Positions 25,885-33,570 of a DNA stretch of 64,000 nucleotides are shown here, piece by piece. Under the pieces are notes generated by a model, which worked only from the letters and a program-made list of their open reading frames with translations, was not told the DNA's origin and ran no database searches. Every line of letters begins with the position of its first letter. Position 1 is the first letter of the stretch. The position numbers were made by a program, and so were the translations under genes. This DNA is from Novibacillus thermophilus. Its GTDB lineage: Bacteria; Bacillota; Bacilli; Thermoactinomycetales; Novibacillaceae. The stretch is from assembly GCF_002005165.1 (NCBI RefSeq), contig NZ_CP019699.1:2914001-2978000 (forward strand), written 5' to 3'.

Positions 25885-26424
25885 TTGAAAATCCGTCCGT
25901 TTCCCGCTGTTGTGAGCCTTGTAACGGCTTTAGCTTTTTTGTTTGGCGGCTGGTTTTTATACCAGTGGCTGGACGTGAAACAACCGGTTGCAGAATTGCT
26001 AGACGGGGAAAAGCATATCAACCGTTACGATATAACCGTCACTCCGGCTGGTGTGACCGTTGAACTGGACGTGGCACCCGACTTTTCGCTGACGAGGGAC
26101 TACCTCGTTTTAATGGAGCGCATTCGAGATGAGAGTGGTGAGCAAAATGTGACCTTGTCCCTTTTGGACAAGCCGAACGCCGACCTGCAAACGACGTGGC
26201 ACGACCTTTATTTCATTGTGGCCGAAGGGATCGCCAACAAAGAGTACAGTGCGATGGTGGAACGGCTGAAAGCGCAATCGCTTGAAAAGGACGTGGACCT
26301 TCAAGTTGCCATGGACGAAAACTTCCTGTACGTGTGGTTACGGGAAAAACACGCCGAAAATGAAAGCCTGTTTCGCGCCATGCCCTTAGAACAGAATCGG
26401 TCGGAGGTGTACGCCGATGCTTAA
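25885..26424 (+). CDS. Membrane-anchored protein, possible partner of the FtsH-like protease
   Basis: 179 residues, TTG start at 25885 with AAGGGGGG upstream. One membrane helix (VVSLVTALAFLFGGWFLYQWL) is followed by an extracytoplasmic alpha/beta domain of about 145 residues. No family recognised. The stop overlaps the start of the FtsH-like gene by 8 bases, so the two are made together. The protease lacks the usual domain between its two membrane helices, and this protein could supply an equivalent domain in trans; that is inference. Confidence 0.65.
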   Translation: MKIRPFPAVVSLVTALAFLFGGWFLYQWLDVKQPVAELLDGEKHINRYDITVTPAGVTVELDVAPDFSLTRDYLVLMERIRDESGEQNVTLSLLDKPNADLQTTWHDLYFIVAEGIANKEYSAMVERLKAQSLEKDVDLQVAMDENFLYVWLREKHAENESLFRAMPLEQNRSEVYADA

Positions 26425-28111
26425 GGAGGCTACACTCGGCATAACGGCGGCCGTCGTCGTCTTCCTGGCATTTCTCGGCCAGAATTTTATTCCGCTCATC
26501 GTATTCATTTTGGCCGTCACGGGGCTGTGGATGTTTATGCACATGCGCGGTCCGTCGTTCGGTTTCGGCAAAGTGAAGCGGACATCGTCGCGGGAGGGGG
26601 TGCCCCACACCACTTTTGACGACGTCGGCGGACACGAACGGACGAAGGAAGAATTGACAGAGGCCCTCAATTTCTTGGTACAGCGCGATGAGATCGAAGC
26701 GTACGGCATACGTCCGATTAAAGGCCTGTTGCTTTCCGGCCCACCGGGAACGGGGAAGACGCTGATGGCCAAGGCCGCCGCTCACTATACCGATTCCGTC
26801 TTTGTCTCGACTTCGGGCAGCGAATTTGTGGAAATGTACGTCGGTGTCGGTGCCAAGCGCATCCGCGATTTGTTTCGCGAAGCCCGGCAACTGGCCAAAA
26901 AGAATCGAAAAAAGAGCGCTATCGTATTCATTGACGAAATTGACGTCATTGGCGGAAAGCGCGAAGGCAGTCAACATCGGGAATACGATCAGACGTTAAA
27001 CCAGCTGTTGACGGAAATGGACGGCATCGATACGTCCAGTGACGTGCAGATCCTTGTTGTGGCAGCGACCAACCGTCCCGACATGTTAGACAAGGCCCTT
27101 ACCCGTCCGGGGAGATTTGACCGGCACATTCTCGTCGACTTGCCTGACAAATCCGCACGCCAACACATTTTAAAACTGCATTTAGCGAACAAGCCGCTGG
27201 GTGACGACGTCGACATCGAGGAAATTGCCCGGGAGACGTTCGGCTTTTCCGGCGCACAGCTCGAAAGTGTGGCCAACGAAGCGGCCATTTACGCCTTGCG
27301 GGAAAAAAGCGGCGTTATCCGGCAACAGCACCTTTCGGATGCCGTCGACAAGGTGATGATGGGTGAAAAAACCGACCGCCAGGCGACAGAAGAGGAACGG
27401 GAACGGGTTGCGGTACACGAACTCGGTCACGCCATCGTATCGGAAATCGTGCGTCCCGGCTCCGTTTCGCAAGTGGCGTTGAGTCCGAGGGGGAAAGCAC
27501 TCGGGTACGTGCGGCAAAACCCGATGCGGGATCAGTACTTGTACACGCGGGATGAAATCGAAGGACAGATAAAAGTGGCGCTGGCCGGTGCCCTTGCAGA
27601 AGAAATGGTTTACGGCAACCGCAGTACGGGGTCGCGCAACGATTTTGAACAAGCAAACCGACACGCAGCGATGCTCATTGACAGCGGTCTGTCGGATTTG
27701 GGCATTGTCAACAAGGAGCTCGTCAACAAAGACAAATTGCAAGAAGAATCTTCCCGTATTCTAAACCGCTTGTTAGAAGAGACGAAGCAGCTGCTCAAGG
27801 ACTATGAACACGTGTATTCCGAGGCGCTCTCCATTTTGCTGGCAGAAGAAGTTATCTCAGGCGACCGTTTCCGAAACATGCTTCACGCAGAACAAGGGAG
27901 GGAAAAAGGGGCGATCCCCATGCATGTGCTCATTGAACATGGTGGTGTGTGGTGGTTCCAGAAGCGGAACCGCCTTTTTTGTGCACGGCTACATATACTG
28001 GATGTAGATGTCTTGGTATGCTTCGTTCAATTCCTTCGGAATGCGAATTTCCAAAATTCCATCTTTAAAAAATGCCTTGCTTCCGTCGTATCGGCCGGCC
28101 GCAGGGAGTGA
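26417..28111 (+). CDS. FtsH-like membrane AAA+ metalloprotease
   Basis: ATP-dependent membrane protease. Two membrane helices lie back to back (about 7-21 and 24-42), so the extracytoplasmic loop of normal FtsH is absent. Walker A GPPGTGKT 108-115, Walker B IVFIDEID 169-176, arginine-finger region ATNRPDMLDKALTRPGRFDR, zinc motif HELGH 334-338. The open frame runs to 28111, through a terminator and into the antisense of the next gene. One extra G in 27908-27911 would give a stop at 27936, just before the terminator, so the last ~60 residues are probably not real. Confidence 0.85.
   Translation: MLKEATLGITAAVVVFLAFLGQNFIPLIVFILAVTGLWMFMHMRGPSFGFGKVKRTSSREGVPHTTFDDVGGHERTKEELTEALNFLVQRDEIEAYGIRPIKGLLLSGPPGTGKTLMAKAAAHYTDSVFVSTSGSEFVEMYVGVGAKRIRDLFREARQLAKKNRKKSAIVFIDEIDVIGGKREGSQHREYDQTLNQLLTEMDGIDTSSDVQILVVAATNRPDMLDKALTRPGRFDRHILVDLPDKSARQHILKLHLANKPLGDDVDIEEIARETFGFSGAQLESVANEAAIYALREKSGVIRQQHLSDAVDKVMMGEKTDRQATEEERERVAVHELGHAIVSEIVRPGSVSQVALSPRGKALGYVRQNPMRDQYLYTRDEIEGQIKVALAGALAEEMVYGNRSTGSRNDFEQANRHAAMLIDSGLSDLGIVNKELVNKDKLQEESSRILNRLLEETKQLLKDYEHVYSEALSILLAEEVISGDRFRNMLHAEQGREKGAIPMHVLIEHGGVWWFQKRNRLFCARLHILDVDVLVCFVQFLRNANFQNSIFKKCLASVVSAGRRE
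27951..27979 (+). terminator. Terminator after the FtsH-like gene
   Basis: GGTGGTTCC (27951-27959) pairs with GGAACCGCC (27965-27973) with one G-T pair, then six T residues. It lies inside the open frame of the FtsH-like gene, which argues that the true stop is upstream. Confidence 0.8.
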
Positions 28112-28444
28112 AATCGTCTCATCCCGATCCCCGAGCCCGGATATGCGCACTTTATTCGCGCTGTTAAAAGCGACTCCCAGTTTTCGCGTGTTGGCCCGTT
28201 CCGGGATGCGGACGCGTACGATCATGTCTTGATGGGTTTCAAACACGTCGGGACGCAGGCGATTTTGTGTAAACCCGCTAAAATGCTGACTAGACGGGAT
28301 CGCCTGGGAGATCATGTTTTGGATATAACCATCTAGCCACGACAAATCGTAGTTGAAAGCGTCTCTGTATCCCCGCATAAAGTTTTTTTCGAAGTCTTTC
28401 CAGTTTGAATCAAACGGATTAAACTTTCTCTGTGATCCAGACAT
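27989..28444 (-). CDS. Hsp20/alpha-crystallin-like protein, probably spore-associated
   Basis: 151 residues from ATG 28444 with AGGAGG 8 bases upstream; the open frame extends to 28543 without further support. N-terminal half is polar and aromatic; the C-terminal half (DVFETHQDMIVRVRIPE ... GRYDGSKAFFKDGILEIRIPK) matches an alpha-crystallin fold ending in GILEIRIPK. Short Hsp20 relatives such as CotM are spore coat parts in Bacillus. It is divergent from the GerP-like genes, which supports a spore role. No charged C-terminal IXI tail is seen. Confidence 0.75.
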   Translation of the reverse strand: MSGSQRKFNPFDSNWKDFEKNFMRGYRDAFNYDLSWLDGYIQNMISQAIPSSQHFSGFTQNRLRPDVFETHQDMIVRVRIPERANTRKLGVAFNSANKVRISGLGDRDETISLPAAGRYDGSKAFFKDGILEIRIPKELNEAYQDIYIQYM

Positions 28445-28536
28445 TTGCGCTGCCTCCTCTTGCAGTCTCAACATTTTGATATAATCCCGACCACATACCA
28501 ATAAACTGTAATAAAATGCGTTCGGAGGGATCCTTT

Positions 28537-28764
28537 GTGGCACACATTCATTTAAAACGGTTAGAGATTCATGCCGTATCCAACGTGTCCGGTGTGTTTT
28601 CCGGACAGAACGTACAACACAAATGGCGCTACAGCAACAAACAAAATGAAGGATTCGGCACCTTTACGGGAAACGCGAACGTCGCGACAGAAGGTGTCAA
28701 CGCGCTTCTAGATTCCGATGGCATTGACCAGTGGGTGAAACAGACGGTCGTCGAAAGCACATAG
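28537..28764 (+). CDS. Small spore-type protein, GerP-like (tentative)
   Basis: 75 residues from GTG 28537 with GGAGGG upstream. The sequence has the glycine/asparagine-rich beta pattern seen in GerPA/GerPF-like proteins (AVSNVSGVFSGQNVQHKW, GFGTFTGNAN). It shares the layout IHLKRLEI...G..N...GFG with the protein at 29240, so the two look like distant paralogues. First of three tightly spaced genes. GerP proteins let germinants cross the spore coat; the assignment is by resemblance only. Confidence 0.6.
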   Translation: MAHIHLKRLEIHAVSNVSGVFSGQNVQHKWRYSNKQNEGFGTFTGNANVATEGVNALLDSDGIDQWVKQTVVEST

Positions 28765-28820
28765 CGCTACGGTATATTTATTACCGAGACAACTATTTCG
28801 TGAGGAATGATACGTCACAA

Positions 28821-29234
28821 ATGTTTGCGAGGCGGCACGCAAAGCAAATGAAGGCGTTACAAGAACGCCTCAAAAAAATAGAACAGACGTTAGACGAACT
28901 TTCACAAAAACATTCTGCCTACACAGTGAACATTGATCATTTACATGCGCACAACCCGGTTTTGGAAGAGCTTACGTTTCAGTTGGAACGTTTGGACATT
29001 GATACCGTCAGCGGCGCTTTGAACTTGGGAAACAATTTTGGGGTTCGCGTCATACAGGATGACGAACAGACGGAAACCTCGGCAAAACCTGAAGACAAAA
29101 CCCGAGGCGGCAAGGACACTCCTGACGAAAGCAGGCCAACGGAGGGAGCCGCTCGTTACAGCAGTCACATGGAAACAACAGCTAACGGTTTCCGCTTTCG
29201 ATTTAGCGGTTGTCACAACGACGAGAAAGGATGA
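28821..29234 (+). CDS. GerPC-like coiled-coil protein
   Basis: 137 residues from ATG 28821. An N-terminal coiled coil (KQMKALQERLKKIEQTLDELSQKH) is followed by LEELTFQLERLDIDTVSGALNLGNNFG, which resembles the GerPC region ending in L-G-T/A-L-N-L/I-G, and then a polar, low-complexity tail (EQTETSAKPEDKTRGGKDTPDE). GerPC is needed for coat permeability in Bacillus spores. The start is not certain: the best purine-rich site is 14 bases upstream. The stop overlaps the region of the next ribosome site. Confidence 0.6.
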   Translation: MFARRHAKQMKALQERLKKIEQTLDELSQKHSAYTVNIDHLHAHNPVLEELTFQLERLDIDTVSGALNLGNNFGVRVIQDDEQTETSAKPEDKTRGGKDTPDESRPTEGAARYSSHMETTANGFRFRFSGCHNDEKG

Positions 29235-29239
29235 TGGCG

Positions 29240-29527
29240 ATGTCTCTCACATCACCGACTTTTTATATCGGACACATTCGCATCGGCTCGGTAGAGGGGG
29301 CCTCGTGCGTCAATATAGGGAACAATTTGCCCTACGGTTTCGAAAGCTATAAAAAACATACGCAGGGGTTCGGAGAGGTTGGCGGTGACCATAACCGATT
29401 AACCGGTGCCCGTTCGGCTGTTTCCGATTCGGAGTTGATTGACATGCTGAACATGTCTGACGATGCCGATATCCCGGACTGGTTGCAAGACATGGTGGAG
29501 AAAACCTCCCGCGCGACAGTTGGTTGA
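29240..29527 (+). CDS. Small spore-type protein, GerP-like (tentative)
   Basis: 95 residues from ATG 29240 with GAGAAAGG 9 bases upstream. The N-terminus FYIGHIRIGSVEGASCVNIGNNLPYGFESYKKH has the GerP-like short-strand pattern with INIGN, and the C-terminus is acidic (DMLNMSDDADIPDWLQDMVEK). It follows the GerPC-like gene directly, so the three genes (28537, 28821, 29240) act as one unit. No enzyme motif. Confidence 0.6.
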   Translation: MSLTSPTFYIGHIRIGSVEGASCVNIGNNLPYGFESYKKHTQGFGEVGGDHNRLTGARSAVSDSELIDMLNMSDDADIPDWLQDMVEKTSRATVG

Positions 29528-29689
29528 TCACGGCATAAAAAATCCCAGCGATTTTGTATCCTTTGTGAAATAGATACACTCCATGTTCCGCGTTTTTTTA
29601 AACAAATCGCCGAAAAAAGATCAGTGTGCTACAATGTATACTTGTAATGATACTCTATTCAAGATAGGACCAGGAAGGGGAACAGAATA

Positions 29690-30870
29690 TTGCAATTATC
29701 TGATCGTGCACAGCAACTCACTCCGTCTGCAACGTTGGCCATTACAGCGACGGCCAAGGAAATGCGGGCAAAGGGATTGGACGTCATCGGACTGGGGGCT
29801 GGAGAACCGGACTTTAACACGCCGGAGCACATTCTCGAGGCTGCGGCGAAAGCGGCACAAGCCGGGTACACGAAGTACACAGCTGCCGGGGGACAGTAGA
29901 GCTGAGGGAAGCCATCGCCGAAAAACTAAAAAAAGATAACGGTTTAACGTACGATGTGAACCAAATTATCGTGACGAGCGGAGCCAAACACGCGTTGTAC
30001 AATTTATTTCAAGCGGTGATCAACCCCGGGGATGAAGTGATCATCCCTGCGCCGTACTGGGTGAGCTACATCGAACAGGTCAAACTTGCCGGCGGGCGTC
30101 CGGTCATTGTGGAGACGAGTGAAGAGCGACTGTTTAAAGTGTCACCGGAGCAACTGGAACAAGCCATAACGGACAAAACGAAACTGTTTCTCCTGAACAG
30201 CCCCTCCAATCCGACTGGCATGATTTACACGCGCGACGAATTGCAGGCCTTAGGTGACATTTGCCTAACTCACGGCATCGGAATTGTGTCAGATGAAATA
30301 TACGAACAACTGATTTACGAAGGTGAACACGTGAGCATTGCCAGTTTAAGCGATGACCTGTACACTAATACGTTTGTGATTAATGGCGTGTCTAAGACGT
30401 ATTCCATGACCGGCTGGCGGATCGGATACGCAGCGGGAAACCGTGACGTCATTCAAGCGATGACGGGGATCGCCAGCCACAGTACGTCCAACCCGTCATC
30501 TGTCGCCCAGCATGCTGCATACGCAGCCATCACCGGAACACAAGAACCAGTGGCTCGGATGAAACAAGCGTTCGTGGAACGCCGCAATTACGTCGTCGAA
30601 CGCATCAACCAAATCAAAGGGATCAAGGCTGTCAAGCCGCAAGGAGCCTTTTACGTATTTGCCAACGTGAGCGAGGTCATTGCTGATGCGAACAGCCGCT
30701 TTCGCGATGCCAGCGACTGGAGCAAAGCACTTTTGGAAGAAGTACATGTGGCCGTTGTGCCGGGAAATGCTTTCGGCGCCCCGCTTCACATTCGACTTTC
30801 TTACGCCACCTCCATGGAACAGTTGGTTGAAGCATTGGACCGCATTGAACGGTTTATCGCACGACAGTGA
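29690..30870 (+). pseudogene. aspB: Aspartate aminotransferase, frameshifted
   Basis: PLP enzyme converting aspartate and 2-oxoglutarate to oxaloacetate and glutamate. TTG 29690 starts the normal N-terminus (LTPSATLAITATAKEMRAKGLDVIGLGAGEPDFNTP) which stops at 29899 after TAAGGQ. The other frame carries VELREAIAEKL, QIIVTSGAKHALYN, PYWVSYIEQVKLAGG, NSPSNPTG, SDEIYE and the PLP lysine in NGVSKTYSMTGWRIGYAAG. One extra G in the G-run 29888-29892 restores a 393-residue protein. An extended -10 (TGCTACAAT, 29627-29635) lies upstream. In Bacillus aspB precedes asnS and dnaD. Confidence 0.88.
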
Positions 30871-30888
30871 AGTTTGCAAGTATTTTCA

Positions 30889-30933
30889 CCGACACCGGAG
30901 ACGATACGCTTTGTCGTCTCGGTGTCGGTTTTT
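30889..30933 (+). terminator. Terminator of aspB
   Basis: CCGACACCGGAGACGA pairs with TCGTCTCGGTGTCGG in a long near-perfect stem, then TTTTT. Confidence 0.9.
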
Positions 30934-30981
30934 ATTTGAATCTATTAAAAAAAAGGCTCATAGTTTGGCCTCGTATCTATA

Positions 30982-31009
30982 ACGTTTTCACAGTGAGATT
31001 CATAGATTA
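30982..31009 (+). promoter_or_regulatory. Sigma-K-like promoter of the arginine-repeat protein gene
   Basis: AC at 30982-30983, 17 bases, then CATAGATTA at 31001-31009, an exact match to the sigma-K pattern (AC ... CATANNNTA). It lies 31 bases before the start codon at 31040. Confidence 0.5.
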
Positions 31010-31039
31010 GTAGTACCTCGACAAAGAGGAGGTGATCAG

Positions 31040-31195
31040 TTGAGTCGCAGAGACGACTGTCACCGTCGACGCCGCTTCCCGCGTCGTCGACGCATTCCAC
31101 GCAGACGCCGCATTCCTCGTCGACGCAGATTTTGTCACTGTAAATTCCACAAGGACAAACATTTTAAACACGACAAAAAATGGGATTGTGATTAA
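31040..31195 (+). CDS. 51-residue arginine-tetrad repeat protein, probably spore-associated
   Basis: TTG start with an AAAGAGGAGGTGAT site. Residues 9-31 hold four blocks of four arginines separated by FP, IP and IP, giving a six-residue repeat (RRRRFP, RRRRIP, RRRRIP, RRRRF). The C-terminus is rich in His, Lys and Cys (FCHCKFHKDKHFKHDKKWDCD). It must be strongly cationic. It is too short for most gene callers. A sigma-K-like promoter upstream and a terminator downstream support a real sporulation gene. Possible roles: binding acidic spore-surface polymers or DNA. No family recognised. Confidence 0.75.
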   Translation: MSRRDDCHRRRRFPRRRRIPRRRRIPRRRRFCHCKFHKDKHFKHDKKWDCD

Positions 31196-31219
31196 GCGTC
31201 GTTGACCATAGAAACCAAA

Positions 31220-31248
31220 TGGGTGGGCGATTGGATATCGCCCACCCA
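31220..31248. terminator. Terminator between convergent genes
   Basis: TGGGTGGGCGA (31220-31230) and TCGCCCACCCA (31238-31248) form a perfect 11-base stem, followed by TTT on the plus strand. It separates the arginine-repeat gene from the CapA-like gene. Confidence 0.7.
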
Positions 31249-31258
31249 TTTCACGTTT

Positions 31259-32479
31259 TCAATCAGCTTCCTCCAAGTGAAAGACTGGGAAACTTTCATA
31301 TTGTTCCATGTGCGCAGTCGTCTGCTCCCACGCTTCCCGGACCATGTTGAACGTGAGGCCAGGGTACTCGTACGGCAGTGATTCGCTAGTGACGTGTTTT
31401 TCTTCAATAGGAAGAATGGTATACCCGATGCCGTTTTGTTCATATCGGTGGACGACGGTAGGCAGAAAGCGAACCTCTTTTAAAGCGACCGTCTCGTCTT
31501 CGGCATGCTTCTCAATATCGAGGTACAGGATGACTCCCTTATTGGCATAAGGGTTGGATACTGTATACGAAAACTGGTTTGAGACAAAGTTGCCGAGGGA
31601 GTATATCACAAACTTCTTTTCGCCACCGACTTCCATCTGTTCCATCGGTTGCAGAACGTGCGGATGTCCCCCCAAAATGACGTCCGCGCCCATCTCAAAC
31701 ACCCGGTTGACGAGTTGCCGCTGCTCCTCATTCGGTTCGCGATCAAACTCATTTCCGAAGTGAAGCCCGACAATGATAAACTCGGCGCCGTCTTTCTTCG
31801 ACTGTTGGATGTCTTGTGCAATCACGTCTTCATCGATGAGGTTAACCAGGTACGGCTGGTCTTCCGGGACGGGTATGCCGTTTGTCCCGTACGTGTAGGC
31901 GAGAAATGCGAGCTTGATGCCGTTTTTTTCGACAATGAGCGGTTTGCGGTCTTCGGGCGTCGCCGCCGTCCCGACAGGACTCAAGCCTTTTTCCCGCAAA
32001 ACGTTGTACGTGCGCACGGCTCCTTTCGCTTTCGAGTCCATCGTATGGTTGTTGGCTGTTTGAATGATGTCAAATCCCGCGTTTTTAAGGGCGTCTGCCA
32101 TTGCGTCCGGGGCGTTAAACAAAGGGTAACCCGTATACGGTTCACTTCCGCCAAACGTCGTTTCAAGGTTGGCAAAGGTTAAATCAGCCGCTTCCAAGTA
32201 CGGCTGAATATCTTGAAACACACTGTTAAAATCGTAACTTCCGTCGTGCTGTCTGGCCGCTTTTATTTGAGTGCTGTGTACCATAATGTCCCCTGTGGCC
32301 GCAAGAGTCACGCGTTTCGCCGGAGGCGGTTCCCGTTCGACAGCCTTACCTTCTGACATCTCGTCAGACGTCTCTTCCCTTTCCAGTTCCGACTGGTCAG
32401 TTGGCGGCATTTGACAAGCACCTAAGACGAAGGTGAGTATCAGCGTAAGCAAAAATGCCGCGACTTGCGATCGCTGCAT
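31259..32479 (-). CDS. CapA-family (PgsA-like) extracellular lipoprotein
   Basis: 406 residues. A signal peptide with lipobox VLGAC (Cys22) marks a lipoprotein. The calcineurin-like CapA domain starts with VTLAATGDIMVHSTQI and has NLETTFGG, NNHTMDSK, GLHFGNEFDREPNEEQRQL and LGGHPHVLQPMEQ. CapA/PgsA proteins work in poly-gamma-glutamate capsule export, but many relatives stand alone and have unknown substrates. No pgsB/pgsC are near, so a capsule role is uncertain. A terminator lies at 31220-31248. Confidence 0.88.
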   Translation of the reverse strand: MQRSQVAAFLLTLILTFVLGACQMPPTDQSELEREETSDEMSEGKAVEREPPPAKRVTLAATGDIMVHSTQIKAARQHDGSYDFNSVFQDIQPYLEAADLTFANLETTFGGSEPYTGYPLFNAPDAMADALKNAGFDIIQTANNHTMDSKAKGAVRTYNVLREKGLSPVGTAATPEDRKPLIVEKNGIKLAFLAYTYGTNGIPVPEDQPYLVNLIDEDVIAQDIQQSKKDGAEFIIVGLHFGNEFDREPNEEQRQLVNRVFEMGADVILGGHPHVLQPMEQMEVGGEKKFVIYSLGNFVSNQFSYTVSNPYANKGVILYLDIEKHAEDETVALKEVRFLPTVVHRYEQNGIGYTILPIEEKHVTSESLPYEYPGLTFNMVREAWEQTTAHMEQYESFPVFHLEEAD

Positions 32480-32599
32480 GACGATCCCCTTTCTTCTAAC
32501 GAGACAAACCCCTTACTAGTCTGGTACTCTCTCTTTCGTTTGTCAAGTCTGTCATTCGAGACGTCGAGTTGCTATGATAGGAGATAGAGGTGTTGGGAC

Positions 32600-33325
32600 A
32601 TGGCGAAGATGAACCGAAATGACTGGCGCGAGTTGATGGTGACGTTATTCCAAACCGGCACTGTCAACATTCCGTACGGGTTGTTGAAGTTTTATAAACA
32701 GTTGAATTTGAGCGAGGCAGAGGCGATGTTGCTCATGCACATCCTCTCTTTCAGGCAAATGGAAGGAAAGACGTTCCCAACCGTTCACGAATTGCAAGAG
32801 AGAATGGCGGTTCCGGCGAAGGACGTCGTCAGACATTTGCGCGAACTCGTCAGTAAAAAGTACATTTCCATCGTGGAAGAAACAGATGAAAACGGGCGGC
32901 TCGGGAGCCGGTACGATGTTCGACCGCTGTTCGAAAAACTGGCAGATCGTTACATACAGCAAATGGGTGCACATGTCATCCAGAAAGAAGAAGAGCGAGA
33001 AGCCGGTCTGGTGACGACGTTTGAACAAGAGTTCGGACGCCCCCTTTCACCGATGGAATGCGAAATATTAGTCAAATGGCTTGAAGAGGACAGGCTGAGT
33101 GACGAGCTCATCCTGGCAGCTTTGAAGGAAGCAGTTTTTACCGGCAAGTTAAACTTCAAGTATATCGACCGCATCTTACTGGAATGGAAGAAAAACAATG
33201 TGAATACTGTCGAACAGGCGAAACAACACGCTTTGAAGTTTCGCAAAAAAGGGTCCATCTACCAGTCGACTGACAAAAGGCAGCACACAGATGACTTTCC
33301 TTTTTACAACTGGCTGAAATCGTAA
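32600..33325 (+). CDS. dnaD: DNA replication initiation protein DnaD
   Basis: 241 residues. N-terminal winged-helix domain (LTVHELQERMAVPAKDVVRHLRELVSKKY in outline) and the C-terminal DnaB/DnaD domain (FEQEFGRPLSPMECEILVKWLEED ... NFKYIDRILLEWKKNNV with the YxxxIhxxW motif). DnaD helps load helicase at oriC and at PriA-restarted forks. In Bacillus the order is aspB-asnS-dnaD-nth; asnS and nth are missing here. Confidence 0.92.
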   Translation: MAKMNRNDWRELMVTLFQTGTVNIPYGLLKFYKQLNLSEAEAMLLMHILSFRQMEGKTFPTVHELQERMAVPAKDVVRHLRELVSKKYISIVEETDENGRLGSRYDVRPLFEKLADRYIQQMGAHVIQKEEEREAGLVTTFEQEFGRPLSPMECEILVKWLEEDRLSDELILAALKEAVFTGKLNFKYIDRILLEWKKNNVNTVEQAKQHALKFRKKGSIYQSTDKRQHTDDFPFYNWLKS

Positions 33326-33448
33326 AGGTTAGGGAAGTGTGCAACTGAAGCGACCCGTACGATTGACACCGCCGTCCGCGTAAGACGACAACAAAGAAGG
33401 AGACCGCCCCGCCGCAGGCCCGGAGATAAACAGCAAGTGCACGTGAGT

Positions 33449-33480
33449 AAAAAGCTACCCCCACTGTGGGGTAGCTTTTA
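33449..33480. terminator. Bidirectional terminator between dnaD and the protease gene
   Basis: AAAAAGCTACCCC, loop CACTGT, GGGGTAGCTTTTA. A- and T-runs on both sides let it work in either direction for the convergent genes. The 240-base gap around it holds no convincing gene. Confidence 0.85.
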
Positions 33481-33570
33481 TCGTGATGCTCGATGTGGCA
33501 AGAGCAAGGAGATGTCCCAAACGTCCCCTACACGATTGCGTCTTGCTTGTGCCGCAACACGACAAGACAC

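Noticed and set aside
33326-33448. Basic peptide frames after dnaD
   Set aside because: Each frame is broken by stops within about 20 codons and none has a ribosome site.
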